NCBI GenBank assembly: GCA_016182795.1
Contig: JACPFW010000033.1
Location: 1-64,000 of the forward strand
Origin: Gemmatimonadota bacterium
GTDB taxonomy: Bacteria; Gemmatimonadota; Gemmatimonadetes; Gemmatimonadales; Gemmatimonadaceae
Direction of reading: 5' to 3'
Length of the DNA stretch: 64,000 nt
A model generated the notes under the pieces. It did no database searches, was not told the DNA's origin, and worked only from the letters and a program-made list of their open reading frames with translations. This document shows positions 42,311 through 53,210 of this stretch, in pieces; the first letter of the stretch is position 1, and the number at the start of each line of letters is the position of its first letter. A program made the position numbers and the translations under genes.

Positions 42311-43743
42311 TGCGACGCCCATCCACGACCAGACTGCTCGAGGCATCCATGACGAGAACTCTGCTGTTCGCGGCGTCGCTCACGCTCGCCGCGGGCTCGC
42401 TTGGCGCGCAGGCGAATCCGGCCGCGGCCGGCGCCGGCGCCACGCTGATCAAGAACGCAACCGTACTGACAGTCACCAAGGGGACGCTCAAGAACACCGA
42501 CGTCCTCATCCAGAACGGCAAGATCGCGCAAGTCGGTTCGAACATCGCCGCGCCGGCGGGCGCGACGGTCATTGACGCCACCGGCAAGTACCTGATGCCC
42601 GGCATCATCGACCCCCACACGCACACGATGAGCGACGCCATCAATGAAGGGTCGCTTTCGGTCACGTCGATGGTCCGCATTCAGGACGTGCTCAATCCCA
42701 CGGCGATCAACATCTACCGCGCCCTCGCCGGCGGCGTGACGAGCATTAACATCCTGCACGGGTCGGCCAACACCATCGGCGGACAGAACGCGACGGTGAA
42801 GCTCAAGTGGGGCGAGGACGTCGACCAGATGATGTTCCCGGGCGCCCCGCCGGGCATCAAGTTCGCGCTCGGCGAGAACGTCACGCGCAAGAACCAGAGT
42901 CAGATCATCATCCCCGGGCAGCCGACGACGCGCCGCTATCCAGTCTCGCGCATGGGGCAGGAAGAAGTGGTGCGCGACGCCTTCGTGCGCGCCCGTGACT
43001 ACAAGGCGACGCTCGACGACTACAAGGCGCGCGTAGCCAAGGGCGAGAAGAACCTCGTCGCCCCGCGCCGTAACCTTGAACTGGAGCCGCTGGTGGAGGT
43101 GCTCGAGGGGAAGCGGCTGGTGCACGCCCACTCGTACCGGTCGGACGAAATGCTGATGCTCCTCGGCCTGGCCGATGAGTTCGGATTCAAGATCCAGACG
43201 CTGCAGCACGGCCTCGAGGGGTACAAGATCGCGTCGGAGATCGCCAAGCACGGCGCGGGACTGTCGTCCTTCGCCGACAGCTGGTCGTACAAGATCGAGG
43301 CGTACGACGCTATTCCGTACAACGTTGCCATCCTTCTGCGCCACGGCGTCAACGCCACCATCAACTCCGACAGCGACGAACGCATGCGCCGCCTCAACAT
43401 CGACGCCGCCAAGCTGGTGCGATACGGCGGACTCACCGAGGACGAAGCGCTGGCCACGATCACCATCAATGGCGCCAAGCAGCTGGGTGTGGCCGACAAG
43501 GTCGGCTCCATCGAGGTGGGCAAGGACGCCGACCTCGGCTTGTGGAACAACCATCCGCTGAGCGTCTTCGCGGCGGTGGACAAGACCTTCGTCGACGGCA
43601 AGGTCTATTTCGATCGCCAGCAGGACCTGGCGATGCGCGACCAGAAGGCCAAGGAGCGCGCGGATCTCGAGAAGGCCGGAGCCAACCAGGCGCCGGCAAC
43701 GCGCCGCGGCGTGCAGCCGGTCCTGCCGCAGGAGGAGCGCTAA
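42310..43743 (+). CDS. Exported amidohydrolase with intact metal site
   Basis: 477 residues from ATG 42310 (GGAG 7 bases upstream, TAATG coupling); ATG 42349 with GAGG before it is an alternative that begins directly at the signal peptide. Signal peptide ends GSLGAQ. Metal ligands intact: MPGIIDPHTHTMSD (HxH), LVHAHSYRSDEM, TLQHGLEGYK and NSDSDERMRR. Long inserts after the HxH. Likely an imidazolonepropionase- or dipeptidase-type hydrolase acting on peptides or cyclic amides in the periplasm. Flanked by two ligand-less paralogues. Confidence 0.88.
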   Translation: MRRPSTTRLLEASMTRTLLFAASLTLAAGSLGAQANPAAAGAGATLIKNATVLTVTKGTLKNTDVLIQNGKIAQVGSNIAAPAGATVIDATGKYLMPGIIDPHTHTMSDAINEGSLSVTSMVRIQDVLNPTAINIYRALAGGVTSINILHGSANTIGGQNATVKLKWGEDVDQMMFPGAPPGIKFALGENVTRKNQSQIIIPGQPTTRRYPVSRMGQEEVVRDAFVRARDYKATLDDYKARVAKGEKNLVAPRRNLELEPLVEVLEGKRLVHAHSYRSDEMLMLLGLADEFGFKIQTLQHGLEGYKIASEIAKHGAGLSSFADSWSYKIEAYDAIPYNVAILLRHGVNATINSDSDERMRRLNIDAAKLVRYGGLTEDEALATITINGAKQLGVADKVGSIEVGKDADLGLWNNHPLSVFAAVDKTFVDGKVYFDRQQDLAMRDQKAKERADLEKAGANQAPATRRGVQPVLPQEER

Positions 43744-43744
43744 C

Positions 43745-45085
43745 ATGACGCGCATTCGTTTTGCCGCCATCGCGGCACTCACGGCACTGGCCGCTTCGTC
43801 CGCCGGTGCCCAGCTCGGTTCGTTCAATCCGCCCCCCGGCCCGCAGAAGACGTTCGCCATCACCAACGCGCACATCGTGCCGGTGAGCGGACCGGAGATT
43901 GCCAACGGCACCGTGGTCATCAGCGGTGGCAAGATCCAGGCGGTCGGTGCTTCTGTCTCGGTGCCCAGCGGCGCCGAGGTCATCGACGCCAAGGGTTTGC
44001 ACGTCTACCCCGGCATGATGGACGCCGGCACCTCGATTGGCCTGTCGGAGATTGGCCAAGGCGCCAACGCGACGGTCGACATCAGTGAAGTGGGGAGCTT
44101 TAACCCGAACGCGATGGCCTATTACGGCCTCAATCCGCATTCGGCGCACATTGGCGTTACGCGCGTGGTGGGCATCACCCACGTCATCACGCGTCCGACC
44201 GGCGGCATTCTCTCGGGGCAGGCCGCGCTGGTGAACCTCGCGGGCTCCACGGCGCCGCAGATGGCGGTGAACCGCAGCATCGCGACGGTCATCGAGATGC
44301 CGCGCTCCGGATTTGGCGGACGCGGCTTTGGCGGCTTCTTCGCGGCGCAGGGACCGGCCAACACGCAGGACGTCAACCGCACGCGCCAGCGTCAACTCGA
44401 CTCGCTGCGCACGATGCTGCGCGACGCCGAGGCGTACGGCACGGCGATGGATGCCTACGCCAAGGACAAGACGCTGCCGCGTCCGAAGCACGATGTCGTG
44501 CTGGCGTCACTCGTGCCGGCGGTGCGCGGGCAGATGCCGGTGCTGATGGTGGCCGATCGCGTGACCGACATCAAGGAAGCCGTCGGCTTTGCCGAGGAGA
44601 ACAAGCTGCGCCCCATCATCGTGGGCGGACGTGACGCGTGGCAGATCACGTCGTTCCTGAAGGACCATGACGTGCCCGTGCTCATCACCTCGGTGATGGA
44701 CTTGCCGACGCGCGAGGACGACCCGTACGACGTGAACTACAGCGCGCCGGCGAAGCTGGCGCAGGGTGGCGTGCGCTTCGCCATCACGTCGGGCGACGCG
44801 GGCGCCGAAGCGCGCAACCTGCCGTATACCGCCGGCATGGCGGCGGCTTTTGGCCTGAGCCGCGAGGACGCGCTGAAGTCGGTGACGCTCTGGCCCGCGC
44901 AGATCTTCGGCATCGCCGACCGGTTCGGCACGATCGAGGTGGGGAAGGCAGCCAACCTCGTGGTGACCACCGGTGACGTGCTCGAGGCCAAGACCGACAC
45001 CAAGTATCTCTTTATCGACGGCCGGCTCGTGCCGCTCGACACCAAGCACACCGACCTCAACGACAAGTTCAAGGACCGTCCGTGA
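43745..45085 (+). CDS. Amidohydrolase-fold protein lacking metal ligands, second partner
   Basis: 446 residues, one base after the previous stop. Signal peptide ends SSAGAQ. Same fold as the neighbours (AITNAHIVPVSGPEIANG; YPGMMDAGTSIGL) but HxH is AGTS, and later ligand positions are VLMVADRV, IVGGRDAW and AITSGDAG. A Gly/Phe-rich loop (GFGGRGFGGFF) sits near residue 190. C-terminal part keeps the amidohydrolase tail SIEVGKxANLVV-type sequence. Likely structural or regulatory partner of the intact enzyme. Confidence 0.85.
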   Translation: MTRIRFAAIAALTALAASSAGAQLGSFNPPPGPQKTFAITNAHIVPVSGPEIANGTVVISGGKIQAVGASVSVPSGAEVIDAKGLHVYPGMMDAGTSIGLSEIGQGANATVDISEVGSFNPNAMAYYGLNPHSAHIGVTRVVGITHVITRPTGGILSGQAALVNLAGSTAPQMAVNRSIATVIEMPRSGFGGRGFGGFFAAQGPANTQDVNRTRQRQLDSLRTMLRDAEAYGTAMDAYAKDKTLPRPKHDVVLASLVPAVRGQMPVLMVADRVTDIKEAVGFAEENKLRPIIVGGRDAWQITSFLKDHDVPVLITSVMDLPTREDDPYDVNYSAPAKLAQGGVRFAITSGDAGAEARNLPYTAGMAAAFGLSREDALKSVTLWPAQIFGIADRFGTIEVGKAANLVVTTGDVLEAKTDTKYLFIDGRLVPLDTKHTDLNDKFKDRP

Positions 45086-46509
45086 GACTCTTCCCCATCG
45101 TTGCGGCGACGGCGCTGCTGAGCGCCGCCACCCTTGGCGCCCAGCAGAAGCCGTTGACGCCGACGCAGCTGCTGGCCCGCGACATCTACAAGGAACTCGT
45201 CGAGATCAACACGTCGGTGTGGACGGGCAGCACCACACCGGCCGCGAACGCGATGGCCAAGCGGTTCCGTGACGCCGGCTTTCCCGAGAAGGACATCTAC
45301 GTCGGCGGCCCCACGGAGAAGAAGCACAACCTCGTGGTCCGCTTCCGCGGCAAGGGCGGCGCCGGCGCGCCCAAGCCGGTGCTGCTGCTCGCGCATCTCG
45401 ACGTCGTGGAGGCGTTGAAGGCCGATTGGTCCGACAACCTCGATCCGTTCAAGTTCACGGAGCGCGACGGCTTCTACTACGGACGTGGAACCTCCGATGA
45501 CAAGGCGATGGCCTCGCTGTTTGTCGCGGCGCTCCTGCGGCTGAAGCAGGAAGGGTACGTGCCGCCACGCGACATCATCGTCGCCCTCACGGCCGACGAA
45601 GAAGGCGGCGCGTACAACGGCGTGGACTGGCTCATCAAGAACCATCGCGACCTCGTGGACGCCGCCTGGGTGATCAACGAGGGCGGCGGCGGCGCGCTGC
45701 GCGACGGCAAGCCGCTGCTGCAGTCGGTGCAGGCCGCCGAGAAGGTGTACAACGACTTCACCTTCCGGACGACCAACCCGGGCGGCCACTCGTCGGTGCC
45801 GCGCGCCGACAACGCCATCTACCAGCTCTCCGAGGCGCTGGCGCGGCTGTCGAAGTTCACGTTCCCGGTGGAACTGAACCCGGTCTCGCGCGCCTTCTTC
45901 GAGCAGACGGCGAAGGTGGAGAAGCCCGAGATGGCGGCCGCGATGGCGGCCATTGCCAAGAATCCGGCCGATGCCGACGCCGCCGCGTTTATCTCAAAGG
46001 ATCCGCGCTACGCCTCGATGCTGCGCACGACCTGTGTGGCCACGATGCTCAAGGGCGGGCACGCCGTGAACGCGCTTCCCCAGCTCGCCGAGGCCAACGT
46101 CAACTGCCGCATGGCGCCGACGGCGACCAAGGCGTCGGTGCAGGCCACGCTGCAGCAGGTGGCGGGCGATCCGAAGATCGTCGCCGTGGTTGACACCAGC
46201 TCCGAGAATCGCGCCTCACCGCCGTCCGAGATGCGCCCCGAAGTCATGGGACCAGTGGAGAAGCTGACGCGCGAGATGTACGGCGACATTCCCGTGGTGC
46301 CGACCATGTCGACTGGCGCCACCGATTCGCGGTACTTCCGCGCCCTCGGCATTCCGGCCTTCGGTGTCTCCGGCTTGTTCAGCGACCCCGCAGTGGACGC
46401 GCGGGCTCACGGGCGCGACGAGCGCGTGCGCATTGAGTGGTACTACAAGGCGCAGGAGTTCCTCTACCAGCTCACACGCCTGCTCTCTTCCAGCGTTCCC
46501 GTTCCCTGA
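45082..46509 (+). CDS. Exported M20/M25/M40 family peptidase (ArgE/DapE-like)
   Basis: 475 residues from GTG 45082 overlapping the upstream stop by 4 bases. Signal peptide ends ATLGAQ. Zn-ligand motifs: LLAHLDVVEA, YGRGTSDDKAMASLF (bridging Asp), LTADEEGGAYNGVDW (Glu-Glu), TTNPGGHSSVPRADN in the dimer domain and AHGRDERVR near the C-terminus. Fourth gene of the amidohydrolase operon, implying that the operon degrades peptides or N-acyl amino acids outside the cytoplasm. Confidence 0.9.
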   Translation: MRLFPIVAATALLSAATLGAQQKPLTPTQLLARDIYKELVEINTSVWTGSTTPAANAMAKRFRDAGFPEKDIYVGGPTEKKHNLVVRFRGKGGAGAPKPVLLLAHLDVVEALKADWSDNLDPFKFTERDGFYYGRGTSDDKAMASLFVAALLRLKQEGYVPPRDIIVALTADEEGGAYNGVDWLIKNHRDLVDAAWVINEGGGGALRDGKPLLQSVQAAEKVYNDFTFRTTNPGGHSSVPRADNAIYQLSEALARLSKFTFPVELNPVSRAFFEQTAKVEKPEMAAAMAAIAKNPADADAAAFISKDPRYASMLRTTCVATMLKGGHAVNALPQLAEANVNCRMAPTATKASVQATLQQVAGDPKIVAVVDTSSENRASPPSEMRPEVMGPVEKLTREMYGDIPVVPTMSTGATDSRYFRALGIPAFGVSGLFSDPAVDARAHGRDERVRIEWYYKAQEFLYQLTRLLSSSVPVP

Positions 46510-46517
46510 TAGATTCC

Positions 46518-46545
46518 GCGGGCCCGGTCTTCTCGCCGGGCCCGC
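46518..46545. terminator. Terminator hairpin after the amidohydrolase operon
   Basis: Perfect 10-bp stem GCGGGCCCGG / CCGGGCCCGC with an 8-base loop, 9 bases after the stop at 46509. No T-run follows; possibly Rho-assisted. Confidence 0.6.
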
Positions 46546-46570
46546 CCCGCATCTCCCCATCCCGCAGGCC

Positions 46571-48838
46571 ATGACGCCATTCTTCCGGTCGCGCGCGCTT
46601 ACGCTCGCGCTCGTCTGCTCCCCGTGTGCGCTGCCGGCGCAGTATCCCTCCGTCCGCAGCGGCACGGCGACCGTCACCAAGACGCCGCCGGTGATGGACG
46701 GCCGACTCACCGAGGACGCCTGGCGCGGCGCGGCGGCGTTGAGCGGATTCACCCAGCGCGAGCCCGCCGAGGGCATACCGGTGAGTGAGCGCACCGAGGT
46801 GCGCCTGCTCACGGATGGTGATGCGCTGTACATCGGCGCGTGGCTGTACGATCGCGACGTCGCCGGGATTGTGGCGGGCGAGAAGATCCGCGACGTGACG
46901 CTGACCAACAGCGACTACTTCGGGATTTTGCTGGACACGTACAAGGACCGCCAGAACGGCTTTCTGTTCGCGACCACGCCAGCCGGTGTGGAGTACGACG
47001 GCCAGATCATCCGCGAGGGTGAAGGGGGCGGCGTCAGCGTGACCGGCCAGAACCGGGCGCAGTCGGGCGCGCTCGGCGGATTCAATCTCAACTGGGACGG
47101 CTCGTGGAAGGTGATGACGTCGCGCGACTCGGCGGGATGGTACGCCGAATTCCGCATTCCCTTCTCGACGCTCCGCTACGGCGGCGGCGCCAACCAGGAA
47201 TGGGGGCTCAACCTCGTGCGCATGATCCGCCGGCGCAACGAGGAGGCGTTCTGGTCGCCCATCTCGCGCCAGTTCAACCTCTATCGCATGTCGCAGGGCG
47301 GCACGCTCACCGGCCTGCAGGTGCCGGCACGGCGCGTGGCCACCATCACGCCGTCGATCCTCAGCGCCGTCAACCGCAACTTCGCCGCCAGCGATCGGGC
47401 GGTGACCACGGGTCAGCTTGGCGTGGATGCCAAGTACGGCGTCACGCCGAGCCTCACGCTCGACCTCACCGTCAACACCGACTTCGCGCAGGTGGAGGTG
47501 GACGAGCAGCGCAGCAACCTTACGCGCTTCCCGCTCTTCTTCCCCGAGAAGCGGCCGTTCTTCCTGGAGAATGCCGGCACCTTCGCGGCTGGCACGCCGC
47601 AGGCCGTGGATCTCTTCTTCACGCGACGCATCGGCATTGACTCGATGGGCCAGCCGGTGAAGATCCGCGGCGGCGGCCGGCTCACCGGCCGTATCGGGAG
47701 CACGACGGTCGGGCTGATGCAGATCTTCACGGCGGAGAATGCCGGTGTGGTGGGGGCACAGTCGTTTTCGGTGGCTCGCGCCATCAAGGAAGTCGGCCGC
47801 CGGTCACGCATTGGCGTCATTGGTGTGCAGCGGCTCGGCATCGGTGATCGTCTTGCCCCGCTGTGCTCGGCGCAGATCCCGTCGTGCCACCTGCCGGACG
47901 ACGTCAACCGCACGTACGGCGTGGACGGGCGGCTTGGCATTGGCGATGCCTGGACCTTCGACGCGTGGGCGGCGGCCACCGAGACGCCGGGCAAGCGCGG
48001 TGATGACTTTGCCGGCAGCGCGCGCGCCGTATATCTGACCCACGACTGGAACAGCAGTGCCCGGTTCCTGCGCGTCGGCGCCGACTTCAACCCCGAAGTC
48101 GGGTTCATCAGCCGGACGCCGGGATACACGTTCTCCGAAGTACAGGTGATGCGGATGGTTCGCCGCGCGTCGTGGACACACGTGCGCGAGTGGAATCCGC
48201 ACGTCACGTATCGCGAGTACTACGGCTTCGACGGATTCCACCAGAGCGGCCAGTGGCATCTCGACCTCAGTGAAGTCTCGTTCAGGAACGGCGGACGCTT
48301 TGGGCCGGAGGTCAACCTCTATCACGAGGGGCTGCAGAAACCGTTCTCCATCGCGCCGGGGGTTACGCTCCCGGTCGGCAGCTACGACTTTGTGAATATC
48401 GGCCTCGACTGGGAGACCAACGCCGCGGCGCCGCTGTCATTCGTGCTGCGCGGCGACTTCAACCAGTTCTACAACGGCACGCGCAACGGCGGCACGATGA
48501 CGCTCACTTACCGGCGCGGTGCGTCCATCACGTCGTCTCTGCTGCTCGACTACAACGACGTGAAGCTGGAGCAGGGCCATTTCATCAAGTCGATCATCGG
48601 GGCGCGCGTGGCGTACTTCTTCACCCCGCGCGTTTTTGTGCAGTCGCTGGCCCAGTTCAACGATCAGGCGTCGGCGTGGACAACCAACGTCCGGTTCGGC
48701 TGGCTGAACACCGCCGCCACGGGATTGTTCATCGTGCTCAACGACGGCGAACAGGCTGACTCGTTCTTCAACTGGCAGCGGCCGATGGCCCGCTCGCTGA
48801 CGGTCAAGTTCACACGGCAGTTCGGCACCGGACAATAG
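46571..48838 (+). CDS. DUF5916 / carbohydrate-binding family 9-like outer-surface protein
   Basis: 755 residues from ATG 46571. Signal peptide ends CALPAQ. The N-terminal CBM9-like domain (PPVMDGRLTEDAWRGAAAL; GDALYIGAWLYDRD) is followed by DUF5916: NTDFAQVEVDEQRSNLTRF, PLFFPEKRPFFLENAG and FFTRRIG, then an amphipathic beta-strand region to the end, consistent with a beta-barrel outer-membrane protein. Function uncertain; relatives sit near peptidase and TonB loci. Upstream hairpin suggests its own transcript. Confidence 0.88.
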   Translation: MTPFFRSRALTLALVCSPCALPAQYPSVRSGTATVTKTPPVMDGRLTEDAWRGAAALSGFTQREPAEGIPVSERTEVRLLTDGDALYIGAWLYDRDVAGIVAGEKIRDVTLTNSDYFGILLDTYKDRQNGFLFATTPAGVEYDGQIIREGEGGGVSVTGQNRAQSGALGGFNLNWDGSWKVMTSRDSAGWYAEFRIPFSTLRYGGGANQEWGLNLVRMIRRRNEEAFWSPISRQFNLYRMSQGGTLTGLQVPARRVATITPSILSAVNRNFAASDRAVTTGQLGVDAKYGVTPSLTLDLTVNTDFAQVEVDEQRSNLTRFPLFFPEKRPFFLENAGTFAAGTPQAVDLFFTRRIGIDSMGQPVKIRGGGRLTGRIGSTTVGLMQIFTAENAGVVGAQSFSVARAIKEVGRRSRIGVIGVQRLGIGDRLAPLCSAQIPSCHLPDDVNRTYGVDGRLGIGDAWTFDAWAAATETPGKRGDDFAGSARAVYLTHDWNSSARFLRVGADFNPEVGFISRTPGYTFSEVQVMRMVRRASWTHVREWNPHVTYREYYGFDGFHQSGQWHLDLSEVSFRNGGRFGPEVNLYHEGLQKPFSIAPGVTLPVGSYDFVNIGLDWETNAAAPLSFVLRGDFNQFYNGTRNGGTMTLTYRRGASITSSLLLDYNDVKLEQGHFIKSIIGARVAYFFTPRVFVQSLAQFNDQASAWTTNVRFGWLNTAATGLFIVLNDGEQADSFFNWQRPMARSLTVKFTRQFGTGQ

Positions 48839-48892
48839 CGTTGCATATCGTGCGGACGGTGCATCAATTCAAGCACCACTGAATCCGCACCC

Positions 48893-49795
48893 ATGACACT
48901 CGTTGATCTCATCGGCGTCCCCCTCGACCTCGGCGCCAGCCGGCGCGGGGTCGATATGGGGCCGTACGCCGTGCGCGCCGCCGGACTGCGCGACTCGTTG
49001 CTGGCGCTCGGCCACGAAGTGCTCGACCACGGCAACCTTCCCGTCGCCGACCGCGGCACGTTTCCGCCATCAGCGCACGGCGCCGACTTCCTGCCGACCA
49101 TTGCCGCCGTCTGCGCCGACCTCGCGACGCGCGTCGAACAGTCGGTGCAGGAGCGGCGCTTCCCGGTCGTCCTCGGCGGCGACCACTCGCTGGCCGCCGG
49201 CTCGGTGGCCGGCGCGGCACGCGCGCTGGCGGCGCGCGGCGACTCACTCGGCTTGCTGTGGATCGACGCGCACGGCGACATCAACACCCCCGAGACCAGT
49301 CCGTCGGGAAACGTGCACGGCATGCCTGTGGCGCACCTGCTGGGGCACGGGGATCCACGGCTGCACTTCACGCGCGGGCCGGCGGTGCGTCCGGAGAACA
49401 CCTTTCTCATTGGCATCCGCGATCTCGACCCCGGCGAGCGCGCGCATCTGCGCACGTTCGGCGTGCACGTCTTCACGATGCACGACGTCGACCGCCGCGG
49501 GTTGTCGGACGTGATGGAGGAAGCCATCACGCTGGCGACGATCAATGCCTCGGGCCTATGGGTGTCATACGACGCCGATGTGCAGGACCCCGTGCATGCG
49601 CCGGGCGTCGGCACGCCGGTCGCGGGCGGACTCTCGTGGCGCGAAGGGCACCTGGTGATGGAGATGATCGCCGACTCGGGTCGCCTGATCGGGCTCGACC
49701 TGGTGGAGGTGAACCCGATCCTCGACATCGGGAACCGCACGGCTGAGCTGGCCGTGGGGCTGATTTCGAGCGCGCTGGGCGACCGAATTCTCTAG
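48893..49795 (+). CDS. Arginase / agmatinase-family ureohydrolase
   Basis: 300 residues. Hydrolyses arginine (or guanidino compounds) to ornithine and urea using a bimetal Mn centre. Motifs: VLGGDHSLAAGSV, LLWIDAHGDINTPETSPSGN (the TSPSGN loop and length of about 300 favour arginase), HGMPVAHLLGHG, and SYDADVQDPVHAPGVGTP with two Asp ligands. Overlaps the convergent TPR gene by 4 bases. Arginase rather than agmatinase is preferred, not proven. Confidence 0.88.
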   Translation: MTLVDLIGVPLDLGASRRGVDMGPYAVRAAGLRDSLLALGHEVLDHGNLPVADRGTFPPSAHGADFLPTIAAVCADLATRVEQSVQERRFPVVLGGDHSLAAGSVAGAARALAARGDSLGLLWIDAHGDINTPETSPSGNVHGMPVAHLLGHGDPRLHFTRGPAVRPENTFLIGIRDLDPGERAHLRTFGVHVFTMHDVDRRGLSDVMEEAITLATINASGLWVSYDADVQDPVHAPGVGTPVAGGLSWREGHLVMEMIADSGRLIGLDLVEVNPILDIGNRTAELAVGLISSALGDRIL

Positions 49796-51399
49796 CGGGG
49801 CGCCGGGTCCTGCGTATCGAGTATCTCGCGCGCCGTCTCCTCGCCGTAGAGCTCGACCGCGCACGTGTGGCAGATGCCGTGGCTGAAGCGGGCGTCCGAG
49901 TGGCTGCTGATGTAGCTCTCGACGCTGTTCCAGTATCCCTGGTCGTCACGCACCTTCTTGCACGACGCGCAGATGGGAATGAGGCCGGACAGCGTGCGCA
50001 CGTCGGCGAGGGCGGCCCGCAGCTCCGTGTTGACGGCGGCAAGATCGGCGTTGGCTCGTAACACCTCAGCCGAGCGCGAATTGACCTTCTGATTGTAGTA
50101 AGCGACGATCGCCAGCAGTGACACGGCGAGCAGCAGGACGAGCGCGCCGAGCATGCCGATGGCGCGCTGACGCGCGATGACGGCGGTCTGCACATGCTCG
50201 TTCTCGCGCAGGCGGGCCAGTTCGCGCTGCGCGCGCTCCTGCGCGGCGCGCGATTCGAGCGTCACGATGCGCTGCGTCGTCGCCTGACTGAACAGGGAGT
50301 CGCGCAGCGCCACGTGCGCGTGCAACAGCCGCAGCGCGGACGCCGTGCGACCCGACGCCTCCTCGATTTCCACCAGCTGCCGGAGCGCAACCAACGCGAG
50401 GACACGCTGGCTTGCCTGCCGCGAGAAGGCGAGCGCTTTCTCCAGGGCGGCGCGCGCTTTCGCGGCATCCCCCATCGCGCGGTACGCCTCGCCAAGATAG
50501 AGGTTCGCACGGGCCTGCCCTCGCACGCTGCCCTGCCGCACACCGATGGCGAGCAGCGTGCTCAAGAGGGCCGCTCCATCGCGGGGCCGCCCCTCGTGCA
50601 CGAGCAGCAGCCCTTCGGCCGCCGTGTTCAACGACCATCCGCTGGCTGAGTCGGCTGGCGTGACGATCCGTCCGCCCCGATACGCTTCGATGGATTCGCG
50701 CAGATGCCGGCGCGCCTGCGCGAAGTCGCGCCGGTCGATGTTGAGCATCACCAGACTGTTCTGCGCATAGCCGAGCACCGCGCCGCTGTCCACGGCCTGC
50801 GCCAGCAGAACGGCGGAGTCCAGCATCCGCTGGGCGCGGTCGAACTGCCCCCAGTCGTGATAGGTCTTGCCGATGTTCGTCAGCGTCCGCGCCATCCCCG
50901 CCGTATCATGCTCTTCGCGCCGCAGGGTCATGGCCTCGAGATACGCGTCGAGCGCCTGCTCAAAGATGCCAAGCTGGTAGTAGGTGGCCCCAATGCTGTT
51001 GAGCACCTGGCCCAACCCGCGACGGTCGCCCGTCGCACGTCGGATGTCGCGCGCGTGTTCCATGTGCACCAGCGCGCTATCGTAGCGGTTGCGGCTCCAA
51101 TGCAGCAGCCCAAGGCGGTGCAGCGCGTTGGCGAGCTGCGCCGAATCGGGTACGGCGCCTCCACGGCCCTGCAGCACCGCGCGCAGCGAATCCGTCCGCT
51201 GCTCCAGCGTGGCCGAGTCCCGGGCCACGAGGCCCGCCTGCGCCGTCGCCTCCGTGGGGAGGGCAGCGACGACTCCGGCGATGATGACGGCAATGCTCGA
51301 CAGCGAACGGCGCAAAGCGGAGCCTGGCCTCTTACGAAGGAATGAGCGGGACGGTCGAAACGCGGCAGCTAATATCGCAGGAACCGAGCGCGACGGCAT
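49792..51399 (-). CDS. TPR protein with membrane segment and C-terminal CxxC/CxxC domain
   Basis: 535 residues. A signal-like segment ends ALPTEATAQ (about residue 54); TPR repeats fill about 85-330 (LHRLGLLHWSRNRYDSAL; NSIGATYYQLGIFEQALD). Then a coiled coil, a transmembrane helix (about 420-440: GALVLLLAVSLLAIVAYY), a second coiled coil, and a C-terminal domain GLIPICASCKKVRDDQGYW followed by HGICHTCAVELYG. The last domain, a putative zinc-binding CxxC...CxxC module, is usually attached to PAS or response-regulator proteins. The topology resembles a kinase-less sensor. Start uncertain among several upstream codons. Confidence 0.85.
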   Translation of the reverse strand: MPSRSVPAILAAAFRPSRSFLRKRPGSALRRSLSSIAVIIAGVVAALPTEATAQAGLVARDSATLEQRTDSLRAVLQGRGGAVPDSAQLANALHRLGLLHWSRNRYDSALVHMEHARDIRRATGDRRGLGQVLNSIGATYYQLGIFEQALDAYLEAMTLRREEHDTAGMARTLTNIGKTYHDWGQFDRAQRMLDSAVLLAQAVDSGAVLGYAQNSLVMLNIDRRDFAQARRHLRESIEAYRGGRIVTPADSASGWSLNTAAEGLLLVHEGRPRDGAALLSTLLAIGVRQGSVRGQARANLYLGEAYRAMGDAAKARAALEKALAFSRQASQRVLALVALRQLVEIEEASGRTASALRLLHAHVALRDSLFSQATTQRIVTLESRAAQERAQRELARLRENEHVQTAVIARQRAIGMLGALVLLLAVSLLAIVAYYNQKVNSRSAEVLRANADLAAVNTELRAALADVRTLSGLIPICASCKKVRDDQGYWNSVESYISSHSDARFSHGICHTCAVELYGEETAREILDTQDPAPR

Positions 51400-51414
51400 C
51401 CGGCGTGTCCCCCG

Positions 51415-53088
<1,674 letters not shown>

Positions 53089-53210
53089 GGTCGATTGCTC
53101 GGGGATGCGAGGGAATCATGAAAAATAACCCACTTGCGCTCGCCAAACGTCCCCCGAGGGGGCTACCGTAAGAGAGCAGCACCCCGCCCCCTCCCTCTTC
53201 TGCACCCCGA

